From positions 106,673,737 to 106,737,736 of the forward strand of contig OX638132.1 in assembly GCA_951804985.1 (NCBI GenBank): 64,000 nucleotides of DNA. The letters run 5' to 3'. Each line of letters begins with the position of its first letter. The stretch's first letter is position 1. The position numbers and the translations under genes are program-made. Under the pieces are notes generated by a model. It saw only the letters and a program-made list of their open reading frames with translations, was not told where the DNA came from and searched no databases. Below, piece by piece: positions 1 to 11,748 of this stretch. Source of the stretch: Dryomyza anilis (taxonomy: Eukaryota; Arthropoda; Insecta; Diptera; Dryomyzidae).

Positions 1-336
1 ACAAATGTACTCTCGGGATCTGTGAAAGCGTAATCACCCCTGATCTTACATGCGATCTCGGCAGGCGGATTGATCTCCCCATTGTGCGTGGTGTAATTAA
101 GCGCATCAGCGTAGGACATTTTACTCAAATGTTTGTAGTTCCAGTCCCAAATTGTGCAGCCTTGTGTCCCCAGGCCACTTTGAGTAATTTCACGTTGCTC
201 TTCCATTGTCCAATTAGTCAACTTTAGATCGTCAATATTACACCATTGGTCGTCAGGTAAGTGTCCCAGTAAAGTGTACGAAGATACATGGAATCCATTT
301 AGAATATTTGGCGTAACGCATAGAAAAAAAAGTGAC
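1..336 (-). CDS. SLC22/organic cation transporter, second coding exon (partial)
   Basis: Read on the minus strand, an open frame runs from a splice acceptor (AG just before 336, after a T-rich tract) off the left edge of the window. It begins in a hydrophobic stretch (SLFFLCVTPNILNGFHVSS), the end of transmembrane segment 1, then a large Cys/Trp-rich extracellular loop (DDQWCNID, GCTIWDWNY, N-glycosylation sites NWT and NYT). That layout, with the NGF after TM1 and a long Cys-bearing loop, is typical of SLC22 carnitine/organic cation transporters of the OCTN type, which move organic cations or zwitterions across the plasma membrane. It is not the same as the Orct-like genes further right: sequence and exon structure differ. 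The rest of the gene lies outside the window, so substrate and full length cannot be judged. Confidence 0.85.
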
Positions 337-3300
337 CTGGAATACAATAAAAAAATATTCTTAACCTTATAGTAGTCAAATATTTGATGTTTGCCTACGA
401 AATTAATGGTCTAATAACTATTTTAAAAGACTGACCATGCGACTGTCAGATGGTTCCTTTGGAGTCACTTCGTCTATAAATTGTTATAACGTAACTTATA
501 TGTTTCGTTTCATCTGACCTCGAATTCAATTTATGAACAATATTAATATTAAAAATGTGCCGCATAACCATACTATAAAAATCGAATAAATTATTTAATG
601 TAATTATTAAATGACTAAAATTCACCTTTAAAATTTGGTATACAAATAAACTAAAAATATTATAATAACCAGTTGATAAATTTTCAAAGTTGAAATGCTT
701 TTCGGAAGATAAACATGTTCTTATCAATTGGTACCACTCATTTATCAGTCGGAAATAAAAAGATGTTTGTAAAGATGTTTTTTTAAATGTGGTTAGAGAC
801 TTTAATTTCTACAGCGAAGATATATCCAGTTGGTAATACATAAAATATTTTTGTTATTTTTATTTTTGGATTTTATTTTAAGAACACATACGGTAATTGT
901 CAATAACATTTATAACAATTATAACTTATTCAAAAAACGTATAACCCAATGACAATATGTACATTTTTAGGCTTCAAATAATTAATATTCCAAACGTTAA
1001 TTCGGGTATAATATACAGCCAAATTTAATGTCATACCTGTCATTTTAATGGTTTAAGGAAATAAAAAATGCACTTGAAACTAACTTTGTTGAACTTTTCT
1101 TAATTCTTACGACATGACTTACACTGACGGAAAAAAAGAATAAAATAAATCGGAAAGTAAAAAAAATAATTTTACGTAGGTCGTAAGATTTGAAAAAAAA
1201 ATATTCACTTTTAATTACGTATGTAATATAATATATATTAAAAACTTTATAAATAAATGTATTACTTTTTTTTTATTTGTATTTGCAATAAAAAAAAAAC
1301 AGTTCCTTATATTATGGAAAATTTACTCAATTTAATTTCAAATGATCAGTAGTATTTTCCTCAAATAAATGTAGTGTTTCCCACAAACAAGAAAAGTGTT
1401 ATCCACAAATAAGAAAAGTTTTTCCCACAAATATTCCCAGTGTTTCCCACAAATATTTAAAAATTTGGTAGTGTTTGCCAAAAATACTTGAAGTGTTTAC
1501 GGCAAATGTTTGTAGTGTTTGCGAATTCAGTCAAAGAAAAAGGTTTTTTTTTATTGCGGCAGCCACTCATTTACACGACATGTTGAATAATGCATAATTC
1601 CAGGGTAGATTATTCCAACAGTCCCGTAAACGAGCGACTGCCGAAAATAAACTTTTTATTTCGAAACTAAAGAAAGGATTGATAGATACTAAGGAAACAC
1701 ATCGATGCATTATGACTGGGACAGGTGCGAATATGTATTTACCCGAAGTAACCGATAGCTTCCCACAAGTATTTTATAAACATTCCTTTTTTTAGAGTGT
1801 AGTACAAATATTTCATCTCATCATCTTCAAATCGCCAAATTAGTTGAAAAGCGATATGATTTTGAATTTGGGGTCTATTTGGGTTTAAAATCTCAATTGT
1901 GGTTTAATTATACACACACATCGGTAGTTTAATAATGTTCGATATAGTAATAATTATTTTGTAAAAATTAGTAATTTGTATTTATATTTGAGTAACAAAG
2001 GAGCATTTTCCTTGATAGGTTTTGATTGGATTGTTAATTGTACACATTACTATTTTACTACTATTTAAAAACTAAGATCTAGAATTAATAAACCTGTTTT
2101 AATATCATAAAACGACAGGTTTGTATATTATTGCTACTGTAGAACAAATTTCATAGAAAGCGACTGGCAAACAAATGTACGTTCGACTTTTCATTTCAAT
2201 TTTTATACACATAAAAAAATCGTGTGGTAGTATTTATAAATACGATATTTGTATACAAATATAAATTTATTAATATTGATTTGTTGCGTTAAACATATTT
2301 TTGTTCTTCACAAAGTAATTTTTGAAATTATAGTAACATTATGATAAAACACATTTAAATAAAAATTGTGTATATCTATAACATGTTGACACGGCAATAA
2401 TAGTCTGTCGGTATATCATATTTTATTTCTTTTGCGTAAATTTGTTAATATCACCACATCAATTTTGTGTGTGTATTAGATGCATTGGTTGTTTTTTTTT
2501 GCCGTCCAATGTGACATGCGCTTATTAGATACAATAAAAAATGTTTCACGTATATACAATATTTATTCCAACTACATAACCAACAACAATGTTAATGTTC
2601 TGTAGCAATTATAACTGTAAGTATTCAATAATCACAAAGACCAAATATTCACATGTTTTTAAGTCCCATAAGCTGTGTCTGATCCGACGACGAGACATAT
2701 CAGTAACACATGCAGTATCAAATGACAGATTTCAGGGGCCTACTTAATATATAACTTAAATATATCTTTATCTCTATGTACATGACCCATAAAGTCTTCG
2801 ATTTACATAGGATTTGACATGGGGGAACTTTCAACTGTTTCGAATGTGACATTTGAAAAAATATTGAAACAATAAAAAATAAGTTAAAAAATAAACCCCC
2901 TTTTAACGGAAAACAAAAGCAATTCTACAAAAAAACGTAGGAATTTATTTCGTTGTCGTTTTTGTTTTATTAAATTAAAAAATCTGTCACTGGAATTACT
3001 CGAAAATATCTCAAAACATTTGATATTTTGTATGAAGATACAAAATATAAAATGTTACATTAAGAAATTAACCTTTTCTTTGAACTGACACACTCACAAT
3101 TTGTAAAAAAATACGAAAATATAAAAATAAATTTTGAATCAGAACCATTCATATTATTTGATAAATTTTTTAATAATTATATTATTTCTCTGCTACTCTA
3201 AATTCGAACAACTGCCGTGTAAATTCAGCGCTGCTTCACATAAGAGCAATTGTTCAGAAAAAGAGTTGTTCAGCATGGGCAAATTGGGGCAGACTGTTTT

Positions 3301-4813
3301 TATGGATTCTACTACAGGACATTCCAAATATAGTACGTATGAAAATTTTTTGCCAGTATTATATGGTAAGCAAAAGTTGCAGTCCTCGAAAAATCCTGAT
3401 TCATAAAAATATCAGTTCAATTAAATCCTAAAGTCATATTTAAATTTCACACATATATGTACATTAATTAACGCAAAATAACAATATTGGCAGACAAATT
3501 TCAGCAAACTAATTATAAAATTCACCAAATTGTTAAAATTTTTACAAACAATGTAAACACATTTCTTTCATACTTTAAACCTTGCATTCGCAGAAGATAA
3601 GTTCGATTTTTTGGAAAATTAGATAATGTTTCATGATATATAAATAATTAATTTTTGTTTAAACAATAAAATCATATTTTTTTTAGTGGTTTGGCTTCAT
3701 ACAAACGCGGAAAAAACTATTAGGAGTTGTCAGAAATCTATGAAATTTTGAACAGTGTCTAGGATGGATACTGATCTCATATATGTAACGAAAATTAAAT
3801 TTGATTAATGGAGGTCGTATCCATAGAATGTAATATTTTTATGATATCATATCATACTTATCTATGAGATTTTCACAAATATCGGGATATAAGTAACCTT
3901 TTTTACACATACGCCCTACTCTAAAGCTATTGACACTATTGATGATTAAAATGCACTAACTTTTAAACAAATGGATCGATTTCACTAAAAAAAATGGTAT
4001 ATTCATAGAAACCCATGTAACAAATATACCTGATTAAAATTCATCTAATGGTTCCCAAATATTTAAGAAACAAAGTAACTTATTAAAATTTATAAAATTG
4101 CTGAAACTATGTAACAAGTTGCATATAACACCATTTATATACTAATAATACGTATTAAAAAAAAAGTATTTGCAGTGGCTCCCAACATAAAATATAATGA
4201 AAAACGTTTTTCCTGAATATTGTCCTCCTTTATGTGGATGCTAATCTCATTTACTACGATTTGGACGCACAGTGTAAACGGTTGAAAAAGAAGTCATATA
4301 GTGTTCATCAAAAATATTCCCCATACAAAATTAAGATGGTTCTTCAAACGATATAAAAAAACCCACAGATACTCAGTAAAAAATATATATAATAATATTT
4401 GTTACATATATAATTTATAAAAAAAAAAATTAATCTCGTAGGCTGATACTGTTTCACAAATATCGCAGAAGGTTGCAAGAACCTACTTTTTTAAAATAGG
4501 GGTTTTCCGCACCTGGACCACTGTGCGCCGTTAAGATTCGGCATTCAACTGTAGTACAACTGTAGAACTTTGAGTACAATTATAACACGCAAATGATGAT
4601 AGAACTCGGTATAGGTTCATGAGAGCAGAGCGCCAAACTATTAATTATATTTTAAATATTTGTGATATAGACGAAATGACATATAGTTTCAACTAAATTT
4701 TGTCTTTAACCGAAGATGGTGAAAACAGCTCTATGTTTGGAATTTTATATTTTTTTTAAACCAAAAAAAAAAACATTGAAATTTTTTATATTTTGTAAGT
4801 ACGAATGTATTAC
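337..4813 (-). other. Putative long intron, AT-rich, no gene seen
   Basis: This stretch separates the two proposed SLC22 exons. It is very AT-rich with short A and T runs. Apart from the 22-bp tandem array at 1351-1523, I see no coding signal, RNA gene or recognisable element; the short ORFs (for example 446-727 and 3134-3406) have no domain or codon pattern that suggests protein. Confidence 0.45.
1351..1523. repeat. 22-bp tandem repeat array (minisatellite)
   Basis: About seven diverged units of 22 bp with consensus AGTGTTTCCCACAAATAxxx follow one another. Four successive starts (1351, 1373, 1395, 1417) are exactly 22 bp apart, one unit is stretched to 31 bp, and 22-bp spacing resumes. Spacers vary more than the GTGTTT(C/G)CC(A)CAAAT core, so this is not a CRISPR-type array. 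Confidence 0.75.
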
Positions 4814-4923
4814 CATACAAATGCTCCACCACTTCCGGCACATTCCAATTCATTCGTCACAACGTCCTTCAGGGTATCCTCCGAAATGATCTCTTTGGGC
4901 TTTTCGCTACACTCGTTTGTCAT
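4814..4923 (-). CDS. Probable first coding exon of the SLC22-type gene at the left edge
   Basis: On the minus strand an ATG at 4923 opens 36 codons, starting MTNECSEKPKEIISEDTLKD, an acidic cytosolic N-terminus, and ends in the donor GTAATA at 4813. The exon stops after two bases of a codon, which is the phase needed by the acceptor at 336; joining them makes a Trp codon and a continuous frame into TM1. The implied intron is about 4.5 kb. Evidence is phase match, donor quality and position only; no conserved domain lies in these 36 residues, so a transcript would be needed to prove it. A plus-strand ORF covering the same bases is the antisense shadow. Confidence 0.5.
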
Positions 4924-5600
4924 CTTGATGTGTCTTATCGGGTATCTGTCTACCGCCTGTACCTTATTTAGGCGTAGATTTACCTACTACTCTATATTAT
5001 TAATTTCACTCAAACAATTTAAACTGTTAAGTTTGCAAACAGGCGCAATTAATTTATTCACGAACAAGACAGTATCACTTGAGTTTGTGCATTTTAATTG
5101 TTTAACACATAAAATTAGACACATATGATCGCGGACTTTCACTTTTTAGAAATAGTTTTATAGATTACTTAAACACGTTTATTGTTACAACTGATTTAAT
5201 TGGCGCAAGAGGAACAACACATTTTAATATTTCTAATTTTAGTAGTGTTCTTTATTTTTTTGCCACTACTTCAGAACACAAGTTCCTACTGTAGCCGCTA
5301 TAATTTCAGATCTTTTGCTTTACAACTAGTCGCCGCGGGTGCGTTACACTAACTAAACCTCCGGCTGCTGATCGCGGCTGATATACGAAAAAATAAAATC
5401 ACGGCATACAAAAAATAACAGCACATTTCTATATTATTTTACTCATACTCGCAGAGTTCGTACACTCAAAATAAACAATGCGACAATTTTTGAAATGCTT
5501 TATTTTTTTAATATGTTTTGTACATTATACGATTTGTGTTCTCAAATTTACATAACTTACAGGAGATATCTTTCAAAAAATCCGATAACACGGAAAATAT
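4924..5600. other. Upstream region of the SLC22-type gene, no further gene seen
   Basis: If 4923 is the start codon, this contains the 5' leader and promoter of that minus-strand gene. I see no convincing TATA box or other element; ORFs in it are short and featureless. Confidence 0.3.
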
Positions 5601-5619
5601 TTTCGACAAAAAAATGTCC

Positions 5620-6395
5620 TTATATTCCTTCCTTATATCCAATCGAGTTGAAACTTGGAACACGTATATTATTCGATGTGGCACATATAAAAATAAATTT
5701 TAAAGTTCGAATTTTGGCCGATAGGGGGCGCTAAAGCTATTTTTGGACCGTGTGAGGTCTGTTCTATACCTAGAAAGTTGAAATTTGGAATAAGTATAGT
5801 TTTAGACACGGAGAAAAATATGGCAAACTCACAACGTTGAATTTTGTCCACTAGGGGGCGCATTTACTATTAATGGACCCTCTGAAGTGCGTTCTTCACC
5901 AATAAAATTTAAAACATGTATAGTATTGGTAACGGGGAAAAATTTGGTAAACTCAGAATTTTCTCCGCTAGAGGGCACATTAATTATTAATGGATCCTCT
6001 TAAGTGCGTTATTCACCTAGAAAGTTGAAATACATAATATATATAGCATTGAAGACTGAAATAAATATGACATACTCAGAGCTTCGATTTTCCATCTCTA
6101 GAGGGCGTTAAGAACTAGGGGGCGCATTTACTATTAATGGACCCTCTGAAGTGCGTTTTTCACCAATAAAATTTAAATTTAAAACATGTATAGTATTGGC
6201 AACGGGTAAAAATTTGATAAATTCAGAATTTTCTCCGCTAGAGGGCACATTAATTATTAATGGATCCTCTTAAGTGCGTTCTTCACCTAGAAAGTTGAAA
6301 TATATAATATATATAGCATTGACGACTGAAATAAATATGACATACTCAGAGCTTAGATTTTCCATCTCTAGAGGGCGTTATGAACGAAATCCTAT
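5620..6395. repeat. Dispersed repeat with GGGGGCG motif, including a 264-bp tandem duplication
   Basis: Degenerate units contain the phrases AGTTGAAATTTGGAA, CTAGGGGGCG, TTAATGGACCCTCT and AAGTGCGTTCTTCACC. The block starting CTAGGGGGCG at 5851 recurs at 6115, a period of 264 bp, with few differences. Related sequence lies at 13440-14150. No TIRs or coding capacity are visible, so class is unknown. Confidence 0.7.
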
Positions 6396-6579
6396 ATCGA
6401 AGTAACCACTTAACCGATTAGTGAAAACTTCGTGCATTAATTCTTTCGAGCACACAAATTAATGTAGTTCAGAAAGTAGTTTCAATAAACTGATAAAACT
6501 GTTGTAATAGGCACATAATCAATTAATCAAAGTGCTATGTAGTGGGGAGTGAAACAAACAACAATTGACAAAAACAAAA

Positions 6580-6648
6580 AGTTGTTGGCTGGCGTACAGC
6601 TATTTCGGAAGCTGCCAAGCTTCCTCATCAGCGGTCTTTTGCACAACT
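6580..6648 (-). ncRNA. Hammerhead ribozyme (type I-like)
   Basis: On the minus strand the two invariant core segments occur in order: CTGATGAG (6631-6624), then a perfect stem II, GAAGC/GCTTC with a 6-nt loop (6623-6608), then CGAAA (6607-6603). A very short stem III follows (AU over an AGCU loop to GU) and the predicted cleavage triplet GUA, placing self-cleavage between 6595 and 6594. Stem I closes with CG/CG next to the core and AGTTGT (6648-6643) against ACAACT (6585-6580) further out, with an internal loop between, as in the minimal type I hammerheads of Penelope-like elements and retrozymes. The role would be RNA self-cleavage in a retroelement transcript. H17 is A and the U-G pair in stem III is weak, so activity is likely but untested. 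No reverse transcriptase ORF is nearby. Confidence 0.8.
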
Positions 6649-6779
6649 TCTGCATAGCAAAGCTTATAAGATCATTTTGTGCGATGAACTAATGCGAATT
6701 TAAAACATTTTAAAAAACAAGCTTTTAAAAAAATCTGTACTAAAAAATTAAATATAAAATTACGAAAAATATAATATAT

Positions 6780-7580
6780 ATTAATAGTATGTATATATAT
6801 TTATAATGGATATACGAAATAAATTAAATTTTATTCAAATTATATTATTTAGATATACGTTTATAAGCAATAAATTTTAAAATTTACTAAGACATTTGCA
6901 AATACAAATATAAAAGCGTGCGGAAAATATTAAAAATTTTAGCTATCAAAGGAATACAATTATGATCATATTTATATATATCTTATACATCACAAACCTA
7001 CAACTCTTTATACTTTATATCTCGCAACTGCTCTGCATACTATAACTCTTCACGCAAAATAGATAATATAAAGATAGATAATATAAAATATGAGCTTTTA
7101 CTCAATTTTCAAAACTATGTACTACTTTTATAAGTCGAGAGTTATAGCATTTTAAAAGGTTTGCTTATTTAACAGGTGCCACACACCTCTGTGCAATTAC
7201 TACCCTTCCATGACTATTTCTAATTTAAAGTTCAGATTATTGTGTCAGATTATTCTGAGGTAATAACAGAACACATGCCAACAAAATAGCATTGGGCTTC
7301 CGATATCAACACTGCATACAAAACTCAAAGATACTTCCATACAGATCTACCCCTACTCCAAAATTATATTGAAAACTATTGCAAAGTTGAATGCTAAGTT
7401 TATTATTGCTAGTGTTGGACTATAATATTCAATAATTTTGCCGCTTTTATTTTTGTATTTGCAAACCTCTTAGTAAATTTTAAAATTTATTGCTTAAACG
7501 TATATCTAAATAATATAATTTTATTTTATATTTCGTATATTAATATGTATCCATTATAAATATACATACATACTAATGGT
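6780..7580. repeat. Inverted repeat flanking an AT-rich dispersed repeat
   Basis: The sequence at about 6780-6925 (with AAATTTTAAAATTTACTAAG and TTGCAAATACAAATA) returns in inverted orientation at about 7437-7580. The centre, from about 6945, holds a phrase (GCTATCAAAGGAATACAATT) that recurs at about 18938 and 21837. This looks like a non-autonomous foldback/TIR element; no ORF of note. Confidence 0.6.
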
Positions 7581-8615
7581 ATTCATCTAAACGAATAAGT
7601 TTGCCTTTTGCGTATGTTCATATATTTATGAGGTTGTTATATGAAAGCACATTTTAAAAATTTAAATGTATACTGTATATATAAAGCAACCAATTGATAA
7701 GTCCAAAAGTTTGAAATATTGAACAACAAAAAACACCAAAATTATTCATACAATATAAATTTATCAACATATTTACAGTGTCTCTGTGTCGTGCAAACAA
7801 ATTTCCGAAAAAATGCAACTTAATAATGGTCTAGTTGTTAAAATCGCCTGCATTTTAAACTTCAAAACATAAATTGTGACGTTTTCAAAAATAAATATTT
7901 CGGTTGCACAGAAATCTAATTCGCAAAGATATGTAGTTTGTGTAAAATATTCTTCATACAAATGTTGACAGATCATATATGAGGATGTATATTTATGCAG
8001 ATACGCGGTATACGGCTCATTTGCAACGTTAGATGAATACCATTACTATAAATATATTTTATATTTTTCGTAAATTTATTTTTAATTTTTTAGAACTTGT
8101 TTTTTAAAATTTTTTTTTACTAGTTTTTTTTTTAGTGTACCTACTCTTCGATTTGCATTTTCGCATATTTCGTTACTGTGAATTGTTAATGATCGCAGGA
8201 TCGGTGAGTGTGATTAGCACTGGTTATATGAAATTGTTGTTAAATATCATGAATAGACAGACGTTGATCTTGCACGTTGATTTCGAGCTCACTTCCCATG
8301 TTTTGGTAGCTCTTATATGGGTAGCAGACATCGAAACAACAGGCGCATCTACTCTCGAGAAGTGTTTAATTGAGATTAATGTATAATACACTCATTAAAT
8401 AACTGAATAAGTAAGTCACGCAATTATACACCCAAAAAAAATGTACTGCACAGCTAAATTAACCTGCCGAAATAATCGGTTGCGCTGACAACTAATGTAG
8501 AATTTGCAACAACCTCTTAATTCGGTTGTGGCAGCCTTTATTTTTAAAAAGTTGGTTTATATATAAAACTTATTTATACTTATATGTATACTTATATATA
8601 CTACACTATTAAATA
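7581..8615. other. AT-rich region, nothing identified
   Basis: Small ORFs at 7773-7976 and 8135-8386 lack start context, domains or codon structure that would support a gene. Confidence 0.3.
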
Positions 8616-8619
8616 ATAT

Positions 8620-9110
8620 TATTTGTTACTATTTGTACTTTTTGTACCACGATTTGTATATTTTTTAAATTTTCAAATGACATAGTATTACCGATACGAA
8701 TACGTTTTCTCAACAAACATCAAAAGACACGTATGCAGAAAATGGCGGGCACCGAGTGTAAACTTCGTATACAAGAAGAATATTGCAAGAATACTTTTAT
8801 TTACATCCAATTTCATTTTTTTTTTTGTTTCTTTTCAAACATCAGTATGTTTAAAAGAACCAATACATACTTCAGACGATGACAAAAGAGACGTAGATAG
8901 AAAATTCTGCTCAACGAGTGCCAACTTCATATACAAGAAGAATGTTGGAAGAATACATTTATTTAAATCCAATTTCTTTTTTGTTTGTTTGTAAACATCA
9001 ATATGTTCAAACGATGGCAAAAGATGGCGTAGGTAGAAAATGCCGCGCAACGTTGTCAACTTCGTCTGTCGATAACTAATCGAATGAAGACGAGCGTTGC
9101 GAACATACGT
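8620..9110. repeat. Dispersed repeat with internal near-tandem units
   Basis: The phrases CGTATACAAGAAGAAT, CATCAGTATGTTTAAAAG and GATGACAAAAGA occur two to three times in this block in tandem-like order, with unit length about 150 bp. A second, shorter copy lies at 58840-59115. Class unknown. Confidence 0.6.
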
Positions 9111-10019
9111 TATAATTAGATTTGAATAGCATTTTCTGTTTGTTTTGAAACATAGTTAAAACCAAGTAAACTGCAAGAAATAGTATATTCAAATGCAATT
9201 AAAATTGTATGTTTCTATTGTAACATATTTATGATAAGATAAGATTCTCTTGGGGAATATATAAAATGTTTACACATAGTAATATTTTATTACAATCTAA
9301 ATAATTTTAATTACCCTTCATTCGTAATACATGTATGCTGATTTCGTATTACTTTTTAATTACATTCAAACATATTCAAACAAATCTTTTGTTGTGGTAA
9401 CCTCCAAATCGTTGATCATGAGGTTGTGACAACCTCCAAATTGATGAGCATTCGGTGAGTATGAGGTTTACTAAACCTCCACTTGAAATTTTATTATAAC
9501 AAAGTTATTTATGTATATAATACTTATGTATTCTATATTTGCGCAAATATGTCGCGCACAGAATTTAGAAGTATATCTACTAATTCATGCTCCCTGCATG
9601 CATTTATTTTTTATTTCCTCATAACCAATTAATAAAAAAAACTATATCTATTGGCACATATGACACATATTTGTTATTTAAATTATATTTCACTAGCTAA
9701 TTAGCAATTTGTATTGAATAAATATATTATTTTATTAATATGTGCATATTTATTTGGCAATGTAACATAATTAATGAATTTCCTATTGTTTTAGACAAGT
9801 GAAAATTTTTGACGTTTATTTATTTCTGTATGTATCCATAATTGTTGGCAAGAAACTGGCAATCGAACTGCTGATAGATGATTTTTCTGTGTGCGGACAT
9901 TGAAATTACTTGAAAAAAAACAGTAATTACTGTGCACTTAACACATCCCTGTCGTAGGGTTACATCTCAGCACATCAAATACACTAACAACAGTAGCGCT
10001 ATTCCCTCCTAATTAACAC
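9111..10019. other. AT-rich intergenic DNA with one dispersed repeat
   Basis: The piece at about 9280-9390 (ending TTACATTCAAACATATTCAA) has a diverged copy at about 50830-50920. Around 9400-9480 the phrase GAGGTT/AACCTC recurs several times, including the near palindrome GAGGTTGTGACAACCTC. No gene is seen. Confidence 0.35.
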
Positions 10020-10530
10020 AGATACGGACTGAAATGTAAAAACGAGTATGCCCGTTATTGCGGTGACAATAAGGCACAATATTACGTGGTAAATACAGGA
10101 CTAGCCGTAAATACGGTAGCAGATACTGATATCAATTTCTACGTACAAAAACCGGCACCATTCCGGTCATGTAATTACGGTACAACAACTTTTGTTACCG
10201 TAAATTGGATTGAAAATACAAATCATCTAATGATCGCTGAAAACATACTTTCAGTTATGCGCAGATAATGTATTTTCTATAATTACAAAATTTTTATTTT
10301 ACATAAAGCCTTACGTTCATTCAGTGTTTGAAAGTACCGTAAATAAGTTCCGTTTACGGCCCGTAAATACGGTCACGCATCCACGTTTTATTACCGTACC
10401 TTTTTTTTTAATGCCGTATTTTATATAGCATTTCATATGTAAAAAAATGTTACGTTCCGTAAACGATGCTTACGCCCGTAAATACGGAACGTATATGGCA
10501 CGTTTACGTGCCTTTTGGTTTATTGGGCTA
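10020..10530. repeat. Dispersed element rich in GTAAATACGG motifs
   Basis: GTAAATACGG or its complement recurs many times. A diverged copy spans 42710-43920, where it is split by an inserted MITE. The 60-codon ORF at 10086-10268 is conserved only as part of the repeat and is not a supported gene. Confidence 0.6.
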
Positions 10531-10539
10531 ACTACCTTT

Positions 10540-10880
10540 CGACAAAAATCGATATAGTTAACTACAATTAACGACAAATGTTGTTAACAGGTATTTCGTA
10601 AATAGTTCGCGATGATATTTATCGTCAGCTATCATCGTTAGTAGCTAACAAAAATTATCGATACGATAGCGTTGATTTTTTTTGGTTGTTAGCAAGCTTA
10701 CTTTTTAAATATTTAAACGATTTTTATCGTTAAAAATCTTTCCGAAATTATTTATCTACAAAAAAAAATGTATCGGGAATCACTTTTTTCATAACGATCG
10801 CTATCGCAGGTACATTTGTCGGTAGATAGCGATATCGAATATTTATTGTCGTTACGGAATCGCGCTACAGTAAACCAAAC
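10540..10880. other. Cluster of CGATA/TATCG motifs
   Basis: Multiple ATCGATA, CGATAG, TATCG and CTATCG words lie in about 340 bp, in both orientations; a smaller similar cluster occurs at about 60075-60180. TATCGATA is the core of the insect DRE/DREF site, but the words here are irregular, so a regulatory role is only a possibility. It could equally be a repeat. Confidence 0.3.
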
Positions 10881-11093
10881 AATATTTTAATTATATGCAT
10901 CTTATATCACGGTTTAAATATCGTTTTCGTGTATCTATAATGATACGAAAAATTATATGTTTTTGTTCGTTGCTGAGAGAATTGCATCACTGGACTTTCG
11001 ACGGTCTATGATATTCATCTTTTTCATATTTGTCGGATTTTTAAATTTTATATATTTAATGGTAATCACAATATTTCCTATTGTCTAAATTAG

Positions 11094-11197
11094 AAACCAA
11101 TAAATTCCGATTTAGAAATTCTATCTTAAAAAGAGAAAAAATGAGCTTTTTTTCTCTTTTTAAGATAGATTTTACAAAAACTGAATTTATTGGTTTT
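11094..11197. repeat. Short hairpin element (about 104 bp)
   Basis: Arms AAACCAATAAATTC and TCTATCTTAAAAAGAGAAAA pair with the inverted sequence downstream (TTTTCTCTTTTTAAGATAGA and GAATTTATTGGTTT), giving an almost complete foldback around a GAGC centre. It is probably a tiny palindromic MITE. Confidence 0.65.
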
Positions 11198-11748
11198 TAA
11201 AGAAGTCGTTCTATTCACCAACATACATATTATAATCATGATTTATAAAAAATGTCAACGTTTATTTGTTTATAACAATAAAAAATGTATACAAAATGGT
11301 TTTTAAACTATTGCGCACTTTCAAGAATGTATAGTAATCATCAAATAAAATCGGCAACTGGACCAAGGCGCTATACATTAATTGCCATTATCATCTAATT
11401 CATCAGACAGGAAATTAACAGACAAAAAAAATTCAATTCTTAAATTCGTCTGATAAACGGCATTCATTCATTTGTGTTTTTAGCACCGATCTAGAGAAGT
11501 TGTACGAAGATTATACTTAAGTAGCACACTTAACCTCATTCCATTAACGTACCCACTTAGAAATACTGGACGCAAAGTCAACCACAATAACAACAACATG
11601 TTGAACACCACTTCTTCAGCTTATTGAAAACATAATTGCGATAAATACAGCCTATCCATTCGTTCATCAATCTATCAATACCTACAGTAATAATACTGAT
11701 ATTGTATCACCACAAAAAAGTGGATAGAATGGCTGACCAGTCATTACG

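Noticed and set aside
1351..1523. CRISPR-like array
   Set aside because: Units are contiguous without unique spacers, the genome is eukaryotic and there are no cas genes.
4805..5128. Plus-strand ORF of 107 codons
   Set aside because: It lies antisense to the proposed SLC22 first exon, has no domain and is hydrophobic only through T-rich DNA.
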